DNA of 64,000 bases from Sphingomonas sp. BT-65 (GCF_026107375.2 NZ_JAPCIA010000001.1:2480001-2544000); one strand, 5' to 3'. Positions 18,136-27,388 are shown, counted from the first letter of the stretch. Notes: a model not told the origin generated them from the letters alone. Translations and numbers: made by a program.

Positions 18136-19353
18136 ATGACCCAGGCGGACGTTCTCATCCTCGGCGGCGGACTGGTTGGGAGTGCGCTCGCCGTCGCGCT
18201 CCACCGGCACGGCATTTCCAGCATCGTGATTGATCCCGCGGACCCGCAGCTGATCCTCGCCGCGGCGCATGACGGCCGCGCCTCGGCGATCGCCGCTGCG
18301 CCGATGCGGATGCTGAAGACGATCGGCGTGACGGATCGCCTGGCCGGCAAGGGCTGCCCGATCGAGAGCATCCGGGTGAGCGACGGGCTCGAACCGGGCA
18401 AGCTCGACTTCGATCCGCAGGGCGGCGAAGGTGCGCTCGGCACGATGTTTGAGAACCGCCATCTGCGTGCCGCGCTGATGGCGGCGGCGAGCGAGGCGCC
18501 CCTCGCCGATGTCCGCATGCAGACCCGCGCGCTTGCCGTCGAGCGAGGCGCGCACGGCGTCTCAGCGACGCTCAGCACCGGCGAGACGGTGACGGCGCGT
18601 CTCCTGATCGGCGCGGAGGGGCGGAACTCGCCGACGCGCGACTCCGCGCACCTCAATGTCGCGCGCTGGACCTATGATCATTCGGCGATCGTCACCTCGC
18701 TCCATCACGAGCACAGCCACGAGAATACGGCGTTCGAGATCTTCTATCCGCAGGGCCCGTTCGCGATCCTGCCGCTGGTCGACGACGAACGCGGCCACCG
18801 CTCGGCGATCGTGTGGTCCGTCAAACGGCACGAGGAAGCGGGGATGATGAAGCTCTCCGAACGCGGCTTCCTCGCCGAGGCGGAGCGGAAGATGGGCGGG
18901 TTCCTCGGTAAGCTCGGCCCGCTTGGTCCGCGCTTCAGCCATCCGCTCGGCTTCCACCATGCCGCGAAGATCACCGCTGAGCGGCTCGCGCTGGTCGGCG
19001 ACGCCGCGCACGGCATCCATCCGATCGCGGGCCAGGGCGTCAATGTCGGCTTCCGCGATGTCGCCGCGCTGGTCGAGGTGCTGGTCGAGGGCAAGCGCCT
19101 CGGGCTCGACCTTGGCGACCCGCAGCTGCTCGCGCGCTACGAGCGCTGGCGCAGCCTCGACACCTTCATGGTCAGCGTCGCCACCGATGCGCTGACGCAT
19201 CTGTTCGGCATTCCAGGCAAGACCGCCCATGCCGCGCGCCGCTTCGGCCTCTCGGCGGTCGACAAGCTGCCCGCGCTCAAGAACTGGTTCATGGCCGAAG
19301 CGCGCGGCGAATCGGGCGCGACGCCGCGGTTGCTGCACGGGGAAATGGCCTGA
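18136..19353 (+). CDS. UbiH/UbiF/Coq6-family FAD-dependent hydroxylase
   Basis: A 405-residue flavoprotein monooxygenase. It has the N-terminal dinucleotide motif ILGGGLVGSALA (about 9-20), and the second FAD motif GDAAHGIHPIAGQGVNVGFRD (about 290-310) with the DG-type segment, as in ubiquinone ring hydroxylases. It most likely adds a hydroxyl to a ubiquinone precursor. The start at 18136 places the FAD motif at the N-terminus; an upstream in-frame ATG at 18043 is unlikely. Which ring position it oxidises cannot be read from sequence. Confidence 0.9.
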   Translation: MTQADVLILGGGLVGSALAVALHRHGISSIVIDPADPQLILAAAHDGRASAIAAAPMRMLKTIGVTDRLAGKGCPIESIRVSDGLEPGKLDFDPQGGEGALGTMFENRHLRAALMAAASEAPLADVRMQTRALAVERGAHGVSATLSTGETVTARLLIGAEGRNSPTRDSAHLNVARWTYDHSAIVTSLHHEHSHENTAFEIFYPQGPFAILPLVDDERGHRSAIVWSVKRHEEAGMMKLSERGFLAEAERKMGGFLGKLGPLGPRFSHPLGFHHAAKITAERLALVGDAAHGIHPIAGQGVNVGFRDVAALVEVLVEGKRLGLDLGDPQLLARYERWRSLDTFMVSVATDALTHLFGIPGKTAHAARRFGLSAVDKLPALKNWFMAEARGESGATPRLLHGEMA

Positions 19354-19368
19354 CGCAAAGGGGGCGCC

Positions 19369-20112
19369 GTGGCGGAGGACTGGAACTTCTATCTGTGCCG
19401 CGTCGACGACAAGCCGGCGTCGATCTTCCTCGATCTCGCGCTGCATGATCAGGCGCCGGTCCCGGCGTTCAGGCAGCTCGGCTATGCCCATGTCTTCATG
19501 CGGCAGCCGCGCCCGGACGGTCTGTCGAGCAGCGAGGAGTTCGAGACGCTTTCGCAGATCGACGAAGCGCTGGACCAGGCGGTGGCAACGCTTGCCGGCC
19601 GCTATGTCGGCCGGCTGACCACGGATGGGACACGGACTTATTATTTCTACGGCGCGAATGCCGCGTCGTTCGAAGCGGCGTTTTCCGCGGCGATGCGCGG
19701 ATTCGCCGGATATGAGTTCGAAACCGGGCAGCGCGACGATCCGGGCTGGTCGATCTATCGCGACTTCCTCTACCCTGGTCCGGCGGATCGCCAGCGGATC
19801 GCGAACCAGAAAGTCGTGAACGCCCTGCTCGATCGCGGCGACAAACCACAGCTGCCGCGGCCGATTGAGCACTGGGCCTATTTCCCGGATGCGACACGCG
19901 CCTCGGCATTTATTGCGTGGCTGCAAGCGCGCGATTTCAGGATCCTGCGCTCCGACCCGGTCGAGCAAGGCAGCCATCTGGTGCTGTTCATGCGCGTCGA
20001 TCAGCCCTCTGCCATCGATGAGGTCGTGCTGCCCCTCCACGCCCATGCCGAGGAGCTCGGCGGCGAATATGACGGCTGGGAATGCCAGGCGATCGCACCC
20101 GGCGAGGATTGA
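19369..20112 (+). CDS. DUF695/RraB-type fusion protein
   Basis: A 247-residue cytoplasmic protein. The first 130 residues resemble DUF695 (EDWNFYLCRVDDKPASIFLDL through TYYFYGANAASFEAAF). The rest, from about NQKVVNALLDRGD (145) to GGEYDGWECQ (240), resembles the RNase E inhibitor RraB fold. Whether it acts on RNase E is not known. The start is GTG with a good aaggggg ribosome site. It lies 15 bases after the hydroxylase gene. Confidence 0.75.
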   Translation: MAEDWNFYLCRVDDKPASIFLDLALHDQAPVPAFRQLGYAHVFMRQPRPDGLSSSEEFETLSQIDEALDQAVATLAGRYVGRLTTDGTRTYYFYGANAASFEAAFSAAMRGFAGYEFETGQRDDPGWSIYRDFLYPGPADRQRIANQKVVNALLDRGDKPQLPRPIEHWAYFPDATRASAFIAWLQARDFRILRSDPVEQGSHLVLFMRVDQPSAIDEVVLPLHAHAEELGGEYDGWECQAIAPGED

Positions 20113-20115
20113 CCT

Positions 20116-20751
20116 TTACTGCAGCGTCCCCTCGTCGCTGTCGTGGCGGCCGAAGAACTGCATCAGCTGCACCGTGAGCTCGGCGCGCTCGCGCAGCGTG
20201 TCCGCTTCGAGCAAGGCCTGCTTGGCCGCCGAATCGAACGGCGCGATCTGGGCGATGCCGTTGACCAAAGCCTCGTCGTCGAGCCGCGAGACCGCGTTCC
20301 AGTCCACCGCATAGCCTTGCGCGTCGGCGAAACGCCGCGATTCGAGCTCGAGCGCCGCGCGCTCGCCCAGCGCCAGCACCTCGTCCTGCGGATCGGCGAT
20401 CAGCTCGGCCTCGACCTGGCGGAACAGGGTCGCCACTTCGAGTTCGCGCAGGATGCGGAAGCGCGCCAGCCCCTCCAGCACGATGTCGAACCGCCCGTCG
20501 TCGAGCGCCTCGACCTCGGCGATCCGGCCGACGCAGCCGATCTCGAACAAGGGCACCGGCTCGCCCGGCTCCTCGCGGAAGCCGGGGCGCGGCTGGATCA
20601 TCCCGATCCGCCGGTCGCGGGCGAGGGCATCGGTGACCATCGCGCGATAACGCGGCTCGAAGATGTGCAGCGGCAGCTGCATCCGCGGGAACAGTAGCGC
20701 TCCCGCCAGTGGAAAGATCGAGAGGCGCCCAATCTTCCCCAACTCGGTCAT
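20116..20751 (-). CDS. LON peptidase substrate-binding domain protein
   Basis: A 211-residue protein that consists only of the Lon N-terminal (PUA-like) domain: LSIFPLAGALLFPRMQLPLHIFEPRYRAMV at the start, then the strand-rich core and a helical C-terminal part. It has no AAA+ or protease domain, so it is not Lon itself; stand-alone copies are common and of unclear role. Its ATG overlaps the stop of ybbN (ATGA), so the two are co-translated. Confidence 0.9.
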   Translation of the reverse strand: MTELGKIGRLSIFPLAGALLFPRMQLPLHIFEPRYRAMVTDALARDRRIGMIQPRPGFREEPGEPVPLFEIGCVGRIAEVEALDDGRFDIVLEGLARFRILRELEVATLFRQVEAELIADPQDEVLALGERAALELESRRFADAQGYAVDWNAVSRLDDEALVNGIAQIAPFDSAAKQALLEADTLRERAELTVQLMQFFGRHDSDEGTLQ

Positions 20752-21659
20752 CCGAACAGGATGGCGGAGAGCTTGCGGCGCTGCGCCGAGACCCACGGGT
20801 CCTCGAGGCCGACCGCCTCGAACAGCTTGAGCAGGCGTGCGCGGGCGGCGCCGTCATTCCATTCCTTGTCCTCCGCGATCATCGCCAGCAACGTCCCGGC
20901 CGCGCCCTCGCGGTCGTTCGCCGCCATCTGCGCGCCGGCCAGCTCGTAGCGCGCGTCCATGTCGTGCGGATTGGCCGCGGCGCGTTCGCGAATCGCGGCG
21001 AGCTCGTCGTCGGCTGGGGCTTCCTTGGCCAGCGCCAGCGCGGCGCGGGCGCGCTCGACCTCGGGCGCCTTGGCGGCTTCGTCGGGCAGCACGTCCAGCG
21101 CTGCCCCCGCCTCGTCGAGCCGGCCGAGCGCGGTCAGCGCACGGGCGCGGCCCGCCGCGACCAGCGGGTGCTCGGGCGCTATCTCGCCGATCTGGTCGTA
21201 GACGATCAGCGCACGCTCATGCTCGCCGCCCGCCAGCACCTCCTCGGCCATGGCCAGCAGCGGCTCGAGCTCGGCCTCCTGCGCCGCCGCGTCGCTGTCG
21301 ACCGGGATCTGGCGCAATATCTGGTCGAGATTGGCGCGCAGCTGGGTCTCGGTGCGGGCATTGGTGAGGTCGGCGACCAGCTGGCCCTGGAACATCGCAT
21401 AGACGGTCGGGATCGAGCGCACCTGGAACTGCGCCGCAATGAACTGGTTGGCGTCGACGTCGATCTTGGCGAGCATCACGCCCTTGTCGGCATAGTCGGC
21501 CGCGACCTTCTCCAGCACGGGGGCGAGCGCCTTGCACGGGCCGCACCACTCGGCCCAGAAGTCGAGGATGACGAGCTTGGTCATCGATGGCTCGACGATG
21601 TCCCGGCGGAACGCCTCGACGGCGTCCTTCTCGGCGGCGGAAAGTCCCAGCGTGGCCAC
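20748..21659 (-). CDS. ybbN: Thioredoxin-TPR protein YbbN (CnoX-like)
   Basis: A 303-residue protein with an N-terminal thioredoxin domain (WAEWCGPCKAL, C39 and C42) and C-terminal TPR-like helical repeats (from about 125). YbbN/CnoX protects unfolded proteins from over-oxidation and hands them to DnaK or GroEL. Here the CxxC is the full CGPC, so it may keep reductase activity, unlike the E. coli SxxC form. It is transcribed away from the tRNA-Gly region. Confidence 0.92.
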   Translation of the reverse strand: MATLGLSAAEKDAVEAFRRDIVEPSMTKLVILDFWAEWCGPCKALAPVLEKVAADYADKGVMLAKIDVDANQFIAAQFQVRSIPTVYAMFQGQLVADLTNARTETQLRANLDQILRQIPVDSDAAAQEAELEPLLAMAEEVLAGGEHERALIVYDQIGEIAPEHPLVAAGRARALTALGRLDEAGAALDVLPDEAAKAPEVERARAALALAKEAPADDELAAIRERAAANPHDMDARYELAGAQMAANDREGAAGTLLAMIAEDKEWNDGAARARLLKLFEAVGLEDPWVSAQRRKLSAILFG

Positions 21660-21738
21660 AGCGAATCCCTTGTACGAAAAACCGGCGCCCTATGTGGGCG
21701 CTGGCGCCGCGTGGGCCAAGTGGTTTTGGCTGCGCGGA

Positions 21739-21821
21739 AGCGGCATCGGCCCGCTCTTCACCCGGCCACCCAACGCCAGTGTACTCTGTGGGTGGCCGGG
21801 TGGGGGAGCGGGCCGGTGCGG
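21739..21821. repeat. REP-like palindrome, copy A
   Basis: An 80-bp near-palindrome with arms of about 32 bases around a short loop. The arms contain CACCCGGCCACCCA and its complement and AGCCCGCTC/GAGCGGG blocks. The left arm is decayed (several mismatches) compared with copies B and C. It lies 80 bases upstream of ybbN, before the tRNA-Gly gene. Confidence 0.85.
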
Positions 21822-21928
21822 TACATCTTCAGTCGTGATTCGGGGCTTGCGGACCCCGGAACCCGCTGCTAGAGGCCGCCACCTTGCCCCGCCCCCTCCA
21901 CCGCGAGAGGGCACATCGGCGCCAGAGA

Positions 21929-22003
21929 GCGGGCGTAGCTCAGGGGTAGAGCACAACCTTGCCAAGGTTGGGGTCGAGGGTTCGAATCCCTTCGCCCGCT
22001 CCA
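21929..22003 (+). tRNA. tRNA-Gly (anticodon GCC)
   Basis: A complete 75-nt cloverleaf: acceptor stem GCGGGCG (21929-21935) paired with CGCCCGC (21993-21999), discriminator T, encoded CCA at 22001-22003, D arm with AGCTC and GAGC, anticodon arm CCTTGCCAAGG with anticodon GCC, and T arm with GGTTCGAATCC. It reads GGC and GGT glycine codons, very common in this GC-rich genome. Confidence 0.98.
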
Positions 22004-22221
22004 GGCCGCTGCATTGCGGCCGCCAAAAATCCAGACATCCCGGGGCGGCTGAACGTCCGCTGCCCCATTTCTGAACCCTCCGTTTCGAAAATTGCCCCCT
22101 TCCGGCCCTTTTCGTGCCCGAACGTCTCCCTATCTGCCCAGCAATAGGGACATGCCGGTCGCGTATCGACCGGTTTGCCGGGCTGTCCGGCGAATCGAAA
22201 CGGAAGGGAAAGAGTTCAACC
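22004..22221 (+). other. Spacer between tRNA-Gly and DUF2147
   Basis: 218 bases with no gene I can support. The later half becomes AT-rich relative to the surroundings near the DUF2147 start and could hold its promoter, but no consensus stands out. Confidence 0.4.
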
Positions 22222-22671
22222 ATGCAGAGCAAGGCACAGGTGCGGCGCACTTCGCGCCCGCTAAGCTGGATGATCGCACTGTTCGGCGCGGCGATGATCG
22301 CCGCCCAGGCCGGGGCGGGTAGTGGCGGCGGCGAGCTGCCGGTCGCGAGCGAGTGGCGCAACCCCAGGAACACGGTGCGCATCCGCCTCACCCCGTGCGG
22401 GCAGGACCGGATGTGCGGCATCGTCACCTGGGCGAGCGACAAGGCCAAGGCCGATGCGCGCCGCGGCGGCACCGAGAACCTGGTCGGCGCCAACCTGTTT
22501 CGCGATTTCCGCCGCGTTTCCCCCGGCCATTACAAGGGCCGCGTGTTCGTGCCTGATCTCAACCGCACCTTTTCCGGGCAGATGCAGATCCAGGGCGATT
22601 CGATGATCGGCAAGGGCTGCGTGCTCGCCGGCCTGATCTGCAAGCAGCAGGTTTGGACGCGCGTTTCATGA
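22222..22671 (+). CDS. DUF2147 family exported protein
   Basis: A 149-residue protein with an N-terminal hydrophobic segment (about 15-33, PLSWMIALFGAAMIAAQAG) acting as signal peptide, followed by a DUF2147 domain: SEWRNPRNTVRIRLTPCGQDRMCGIVTWASDKAKADARRGG and the FVPDLNRTFSGQMQIQG segment. Two cysteine pairs may form disulfides. The function is unknown; it is probably periplasmic. The start has a strong ggaagggaaagag leader. Confidence 0.82.
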   Translation: MQSKAQVRRTSRPLSWMIALFGAAMIAAQAGAGSGGGELPVASEWRNPRNTVRIRLTPCGQDRMCGIVTWASDKAKADARRGGTENLVGANLFRDFRRVSPGHYKGRVFVPDLNRTFSGQMQIQGDSMIGKGCVLAGLICKQQVWTRVS

Positions 22672-22686
22672 TGTGACTCTGGTTGC

Positions 22687-22770
22687 GCGGCACCAGCCCG
22701 CTCCCCCACCCGGCCACCCATCAAGATACACTGGCGTGGGTGGCCGGGAGGGGGAGCGGGCTGGCACCGC
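22687..22770. repeat. REP-like palindrome, copy B
   Basis: The left arm (22687-22720) is identical in its core to copy C; the right arm (22737-22770) has a few changes, with matching changes that keep most pairs. The loop differs from copies A and C. It lies between DUF2147 and DUF72, 16 bases after the former's stop, and the transcribed hairpin could shield mRNA ends. Confidence 0.88.
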
Positions 22771-22807
22771 TGTTTCGGTGCCTGGCCGAAACCGCTAAAG
22801 CCACCGC

Positions 22808-23605
22808 ATGGCACATGCACCCATTCGAATCGGCATCGGCGGCTGGACCTTCGAGCCGTGGCGCGGGACCTTCTATCCCGAGGGGCTCAGCCAGAAGAAG
22901 GAGCTGGAATATGCCAGCCGCCAGCTGACCGCCATCGAGATCAACGGCACCTATTATTCGGGGTTCAAACCCGCGACCTTCGCCGGCTGGGCCGCGACCG
23001 TGCCCGACGGCTTCGTCTTCACGGTCAAGGCGTCGCGCTTCTGCACCAATCGCAAGGTGCTGGCCGAGGCCGGCGAATCGGTGGGCAAGTTCGTAGGCCA
23101 GGGGATCGTCGAACTCGGCGACAAGCTCGGCCCGATCCTGTGGCAGTTCATGGCGACCAAGAAGTTCGACGCGGACGATTTCGGCGCCTTCCTCAAGCTG
23201 CTCCCGGATGCCCATGAAGGCGTGAAGCTGCGCCACGCGATCCAGGTGCGGCACGACAGCTTCCATGTGCCCGAGTTCGTCGCGATGTGCCGCGATGCCG
23301 GCGCGGCGATCGTGTTCGCCGATTCGCCCGAATATCCGGCAATCGCCGACGTGACCGGCGACTTTGTCTATGCCCGGCTCGAACGCGGCGAGGACGACAA
23401 CCCGCTCTGCTATCCCGAAGCCGAGATCGACCGCTGGGCCGATGCCGCTAAGCTATGGGCGTCGGGCGGAGCGCCCGAGGGCCTGCCCTATGTCGAGGAC
23501 AAGGCACCGCCCAAGGCGCCGCGCGAAACCTTCATCTTCTTCATCCATGGCGGCAAGGTCCGCGCGCCGGCCGCGGCGCAGGCGCTGATCGAGCGCACGG
23601 CTTGA
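22808..23605 (+). CDS. DUF72 family protein
   Basis: A 265-residue protein with a TIM-barrel-like DUF72 pattern: RIGIGGWTFEPWRGTFYPEGLSQKKELEYASRQLTAIEINGTYY at the start, GWAATVPDGFVFTVKASRF, LPDAHEGVKLRHAIQVRHDSFH and a FVYARLERGE strand. The function is unproven. It begins 37 bases after palindrome copy B. Confidence 0.88.
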   Translation: MAHAPIRIGIGGWTFEPWRGTFYPEGLSQKKELEYASRQLTAIEINGTYYSGFKPATFAGWAATVPDGFVFTVKASRFCTNRKVLAEAGESVGKFVGQGIVELGDKLGPILWQFMATKKFDADDFGAFLKLLPDAHEGVKLRHAIQVRHDSFHVPEFVAMCRDAGAAIVFADSPEYPAIADVTGDFVYARLERGEDDNPLCYPEAEIDRWADAAKLWASGGAPEGLPYVEDKAPPKAPRETFIFFIHGGKVRAPAAAQALIERTA

Positions 23606-23709
23606 AATGTTGGATTCGGGCGTGCAGCCTCAAGCCCGCTCTTTGAAACCGTATTTCCGCACGGCCTCGCGCACGCGTGGTAGTGTGACTTTTGGGACCT
23701 TTGACGCCG

Positions 23710-24816
23710 TTAGGGCCGCGCCGGACTGGGAAGGTCCGAGATCATGCGCTCGCCGTCGATCACGATCGGGCTGGCGACCCCCGGAAGTCCGCCCGCGGCA
23801 ATCCGCATGCCTCGGGCAACCACCTGCGGATCGGCGAACACTTCGCCGACATCGTTGATCGGCCCGGCGGGGACGCCTTCGGCTTCGAGCGCGTCGGACA
23901 ATGCCTGCTTGGTCCAGCCCGCCACCGCCGTCTGGATCGGCGCGATCAGCCGCGCGCGGTTGCGCACTCGCGCCGGGTTGGTGGCGAAGTCCGGATCGGC
24001 GGCGAGATCGAGGCCGAGCACCTGGCACAGCTTGGCAAACTGGCCATCATTGCCCACCGCGATGATCAGGTCGCCGTCGCTCGCCGTGAACGCCTGATAG
24101 GGCGCGAGATTGGCGTGGCCGTTGCCCATGCGGTGCGGCACCGTGCCCGACGCCATCCAGTTGAGCGCCTGGTTGGCGAGCACCGCGACCTGGGTGTCGA
24201 GCAGCGCCATGTCGATCTGCGCACCTACTCCGATTTCATCCCGCCGCCGCAACGCCGCCAGGATCGCCACCGCCGAATAGACGCCGGTGAAGATGTCGGC
24301 ATAGGCGATCCCCGCCTTTTGCGGCGCGCCGTCGGGCTCGCCGGTCAGCGACATGATCCCGCCCATCCCCTGGATGATGAAGTCGTAGCCGGCGCGATGG
24401 GCATAGGGCCCGGTCTGCCCGAAGCCGGTGATCGAGCAGGTGATCAGGCGCGGATTCACCGCCAGCAGGCTCGCATGATCGAGGCCGTACTTCACCAACC
24501 CGCCGACCTTGTAGTTTTCGATCACGACATCGGCATCGGCGACCAGCGCGCGGACCTCGGCCTGGCCATCGGGCGTCGCGATGTCGATGAAGCGCGCGGT
24601 CTTGCCCCGGTTGGCGGCGTGGTAATAGGCCGCGTCGCGGTCCTTGCCCTCGGCGTCGTGCAGGAACGGCGGTCCCCAGTGGCGCGTGTCGTCCCCCGCG
24701 CCCGGCCGCTCGACCTTGACCACCTCAGCGCCAAGATCGGCGAGCAGCTGCCCGCACCACGGTCCCGCGAGGATGCGGGCGAGCTCGACGACCTTGATCC
24801 CGGCCAGCGGCTTCAC
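23710..24816 (-). CDS. CaiB/BaiF-type (class III) CoA-transferase
   Basis: A 368-residue class III CoA-transferase. The N-terminal KPLAGIKVVELARILAGPWCGQLLADLGAEVVKVE motif and the catalytic aspartate D174 (AYADIFTG) are intact. These enzymes move CoA between carboxylic acids by a covalent aspartyl-CoA route. Linked to gcdH, it is a candidate for glutarate activation, as in the SUGCT-type relatives. It ends soon after DLPSPARP, slightly shorter than relatives; another frame continues for about 35 codons (see findings). It overlaps the GNAT gene by 4 bases. Confidence 0.85.
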   Translation of the reverse strand: MKPLAGIKVVELARILAGPWCGQLLADLGAEVVKVERPGAGDDTRHWGPPFLHDAEGKDRDAAYYHAANRGKTARFIDIATPDGQAEVRALVADADVVIENYKVGGLVKYGLDHASLLAVNPRLITCSITGFGQTGPYAHRAGYDFIIQGMGGIMSLTGEPDGAPQKAGIAYADIFTGVYSAVAILAALRRRDEIGVGAQIDMALLDTQVAVLANQALNWMASGTVPHRMGNGHANLAPYQAFTASDGDLIIAVGNDGQFAKLCQVLGLDLAADPDFATNPARVRNRARLIAPIQTAVAGWTKQALSDALEAEGVPAGPINDVGEVFADPQVVARGMRIAAGGLPGVASPIVIDGERMISDLPSPARP

Positions 24817-25331
24817 AGTCTGCGGATCGCGTACACGACGTGGTCGGCAAAGACGGTGCCGTCGCCGCGATGGCGCCGCCCCTCGATCAGCTTGCCGCCG
24901 ATCTTCTCCATCGCCCCGCGCGAGCGCAGATTGTCCTGCCCGACGATGAACACCACCGTGCCGACGAAGCGGTGGATATGGTCGAGCATCAGCCGCTTGA
25001 TCTCACGATTATACGTTCCGCCCCAATAGGCGCGGGCGATAAAGGTCCAGCCGATCTCGATCTCGTCCTCGGCAGGCACATGGATGTCGTAGCGGCTCGA
25101 TCCGATGACCGTCCCGGTCGCCTTGTCGAGGATCGCCAGCCCGCCGCCGCAAGCGATCGCATGGTCGAAGAATTTGCGGAACACCGGTTCCTGCCAGCGG
25201 TCGCGCGCCGGATGCAGCTCCCAGATCAGCGGATCTGAGGCGACCGCGAACAGCGCCTCCCAATCGTCCGGCTGCAGAGGGCGGATCGTGACCAGCTCCC
25301 CCTCCAGCGTCGGCTGACGGTCCGGCTCCAT
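24813..25331 (-). CDS. GNAT family N-acetyltransferase
   Basis: A 172-residue protein of the RimJ/RimL-like GNAT group: LVTIRPLQPDDWEALFAVASDPLIWE at the start, IGSSRYDIHVPAEDEIEIGWTFIARAYWGGTYNREIKRLML and a VGQDNLRSRGAMEKIGGKLIEG acetyl-CoA-binding end. The substrate is unknown. It sits between gcdH and caiB with 1-4 base overlaps, so it is co-expressed with them. Confidence 0.88.
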   Translation of the reverse strand: MEPDRQPTLEGELVTIRPLQPDDWEALFAVASDPLIWELHPARDRWQEPVFRKFFDHAIACGGGLAILDKATGTVIGSSRYDIHVPAEDEIEIGWTFIARAYWGGTYNREIKRLMLDHIHRFVGTVVFIVGQDNLRSRGAMEKIGGKLIEGRRHRGDGTVFADHVVYAIRRL

Positions 25332-26515
25332 CAGAACGCCGCGATCCCGGTGATCGCCCGGCCGAGGATCAGCCCGTGCACGTCGTGCGTGCCTTCATAG
25401 GTGTTGACCGTCTCGAGGTTGATCGCGTGGCGCATCACATGGAATTCCGCCGAGATGCCGTTGCCGCCATGCATGTCGCGGGCGACGCGGGCGATGTCGA
25501 GCGCCTTGCCGCAATTGTTGCGCTTGATGATGCTGATCGTCTCGGGTGCGAGAAGCCCATCGTCGAACATCCGCCCCGCGCGCAGCGCCGCCTGCAGCCC
25601 GAGCGCGATCTCGGTCTCCATATTGGCGAGCTTCAATTGCACGAGTTGGGTCGCCGCAAGCGGCCGGCCGAACTGCGCGCGATCGAGAGTATATTGGCGG
25701 GCGGCATGGAAGCACGCTTCGGCCGCTCCCATTGAGCCCCAGGCGATGCCGTAACGCGCGCGATTGAGGCAGCCGAACGGACCCTTGAGGCCCTGCACCT
25801 CGGGCAGCAGCGCATCCTCGCCCACCTCGACGCCGTCCATCACGATCTCGCCGGTAATCGAGGCGCGCAAGCTGAGCTTGCCTTCGATCTTGGGCGCCGA
25901 AAGGCCCTTCATGCCCTTTTCGAGGACAAACCCCTTGATCCCGCCGCCATGCGCCTCGCTCTTCGCCCACACGACGAAGACGTCGGCGATCGGCGAATTG
26001 GTGATCCACATCTTCGAGCCGGTCAGGCGATAGCCGCCATCGATCTTCGCGGCGCGCGTGCGCATCGAGCCGGGGTCGGAGCCGGCATCGGGCTCGGTCA
26101 GCCCGAAGCAGCCGACCCACTCGCCGGTCGCCAGCTTGGGGAGGTACTTCCGCCGCTGCGCCTCGGTGCCATAGGCGTGGATCGGGTGCATCACGAGGCT
26201 GCTCTGCACGCTCATCGCCGAGCGATAGCCCGAGTCCACCGCCTCGACCTCGCGCGCGACCAGGCCATAGGCGACATAGCCGAGGCCCGCGCCCCCATAT
26301 GTCTCGGGGATGGTCGGGCCGAGCAGGCCGAGCTGGCCCATCTCCGACATGATCTCGCGGTCGAAATTCTCGTCGAGGAACGCCCTGGTCACACGCGGCA
26401 GCAGCCGTTCCTGCGCATAGGCGCGTGCGGCGTCGCGCACCATCCGCTCCTCGTCGGTCAGTTGCGCGTCGAGCGCGAACGGGTCCTGCCAGTCGAATCG
26501 GCCCATTGCGGCCAT
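25331..26515 (-). CDS. gcdH: Glutaryl-CoA dehydrogenase-type acyl-CoA dehydrogenase
   Basis: A 394-residue flavoprotein of the acyl-CoA dehydrogenase family. [17 protein letters not shown] and [18 protein letters not shown] form the FAD and substrate region. The catalytic base is E374 in [20 protein letters not shown], the signature of glutaryl-CoA dehydrogenases, which oxidise and decarboxylate glutaryl-CoA to crotonyl-CoA. The gene order gcdH-GNAT-caiB fits glutarate, lysine or tryptophan breakdown. Close acyl-CoA dehydrogenases remain possible. Confidence 0.88.
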   Translation of the reverse strand: MAAMGRFDWQDPFALDAQLTDEERMVRDAARAYAQERLLPRVTRAFLDENFDREIMSEMGQLGLLGPTIPETYGGAGLGYVAYGLVAREVEAVDSGYRSAMSVQSSLVMHPIHAYGTEAQRRKYLPKLATGEWVGCFGLTEPDAGSDPGSMRTRAAKIDGGYRLTGSKMWITNSPIADVFVVWAKSEAHGGGIKGFVLEKGMKGLSAPKIEGKLSLRASITGEIVMDGVEVGEDALLPEVQGLKGPFGCLNRARYGIAWGSMGAAEACFHAARQYTLDRAQFGRPLAATQLVQLKLANMETEIALGLQAALRAGRMFDDGLLAPETISIIKRNNCGKALDIARVARDMHGGNGISAEFHVMRHAINLETVNTYEGTHDVHGLILGRAITGIAAF

Positions 26516-26536
26516 CTTTTCCTCTCCCAGAATCGA

Positions 26537-27388
26537 TTATTGCGGCGCAGCGGCAGCTGCCGGCGCGGGGGCCGGCTGCGCCTGCCCCTGCATCGCCGCG
26601 GCTTCGAGCACCCCCAGCGCGCGGCGCGCCTCGATATAGCGCCCCGCCGCCGCCATCCAGCTTTCGGCGCCCTGCGCGCCGGGCAGCCGCGCGACCTCGG
26701 CGAGCGCGGCCTCGACATGCCCTTGTCCCAGCATGCGCTTGGCGCGGGTCAGCCGCTCGCGGGGATGCGGGCTCGGCGCATTGTCCTTGCGGATGATCAC
26801 CAGCGTCGAGAATTCGCGCTGCAGCCGCTCCCACCAGCCGTCGCCCGGCGCGGTGGAGGACAGGCGCGGGGCGATCTGGTCGAGCGCGGAGCGCAGATCC
26901 TCGAGCGTCACCGGCTCGCTCGCGGCGCGGACCACGGTCGCCACCGCCTGCGGGTCGCTGGCGCTGAAGCGGCGGCGCAACTCGCCGTCGATATAGCCGA
27001 GCGGCTGGCCGCGATCGAGCGCACGCCGCGCCGAAAGGACCAGCATCAGCGCCTCGGCCTTGCCGGCCTTGCCGGCCGCGTTGCGCGCATCGGCGTCGCT
27101 CGCCCGCAGCCGCGCGTCGAGCGCGTCGAGCCGCGCGGCAAGCGCCTGCTCGCGCGCGGCGAGCGTCGCGACATCGGTGCCGGGACGCGGGGCGGGCGCA
27201 ACCGCGGCGGGGGGCTGGAACGCGGCCGGCAACGGGTCGCCGCTCCACCATCCGCCGAAGCGGAACACCGCCGCCATCACCGCGAGCCCGGCAAGGAAGG
27301 CGATCAGTCCGGCGGTCAGCGCCACGGTCAGCGTGTTGCCGCGGGGCGGACCGGGGGTCGGCATCTCGGTCTGCGTTTCGGAGGTCAT
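26537..27388 (-). CDS. Mitofilin-like inner membrane protein
   Basis: A 283-residue protein with one membrane segment (about 20-43), a Pro/Ala-rich stretch, a coiled coil with REQALAARLDALDARLRAS (about 77-105) and a helical C-terminal region ending in Ala/Pro repeats. This matches the COG4223/mitofilin-like gene that follows hemC-hemD in alphaproteobacteria, in the place HemX takes in gammaproteobacteria. It may shape the inner membrane or organise porphyrin enzymes; that is inference. Confidence 0.78.
   Translation of the reverse strand: MTSETQTEMPTPGPPRGNTLTVALTAGLIAFLAGLAVMAAVFRFGGWWSGDPLPAAFQPPAAVAPAPRPGTDVATLAAREQALAARLDALDARLRASDADARNAAGKAGKAEALMLVLSARRALDRGQPLGYIDGELRRRFSASDPQAVATVVRAASEPVTLEDLRSALDQIAPRLSSTAPGDGWWERLQREFSTLVIIRKDNAPSPHPRERLTRAKRMLGQGHVEAALAEVARLPGAQGAESWMAAAGRYIEARRALGVLEAAAMQGQAQPAPAPAAAAAPQ

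Noticed and set aside
21690..22493. A 267-codon minus-strand frame across the tRNA-Gly gene
   Set aside because: It spans the tRNA and palindrome copy A, which cannot be coding in that frame.
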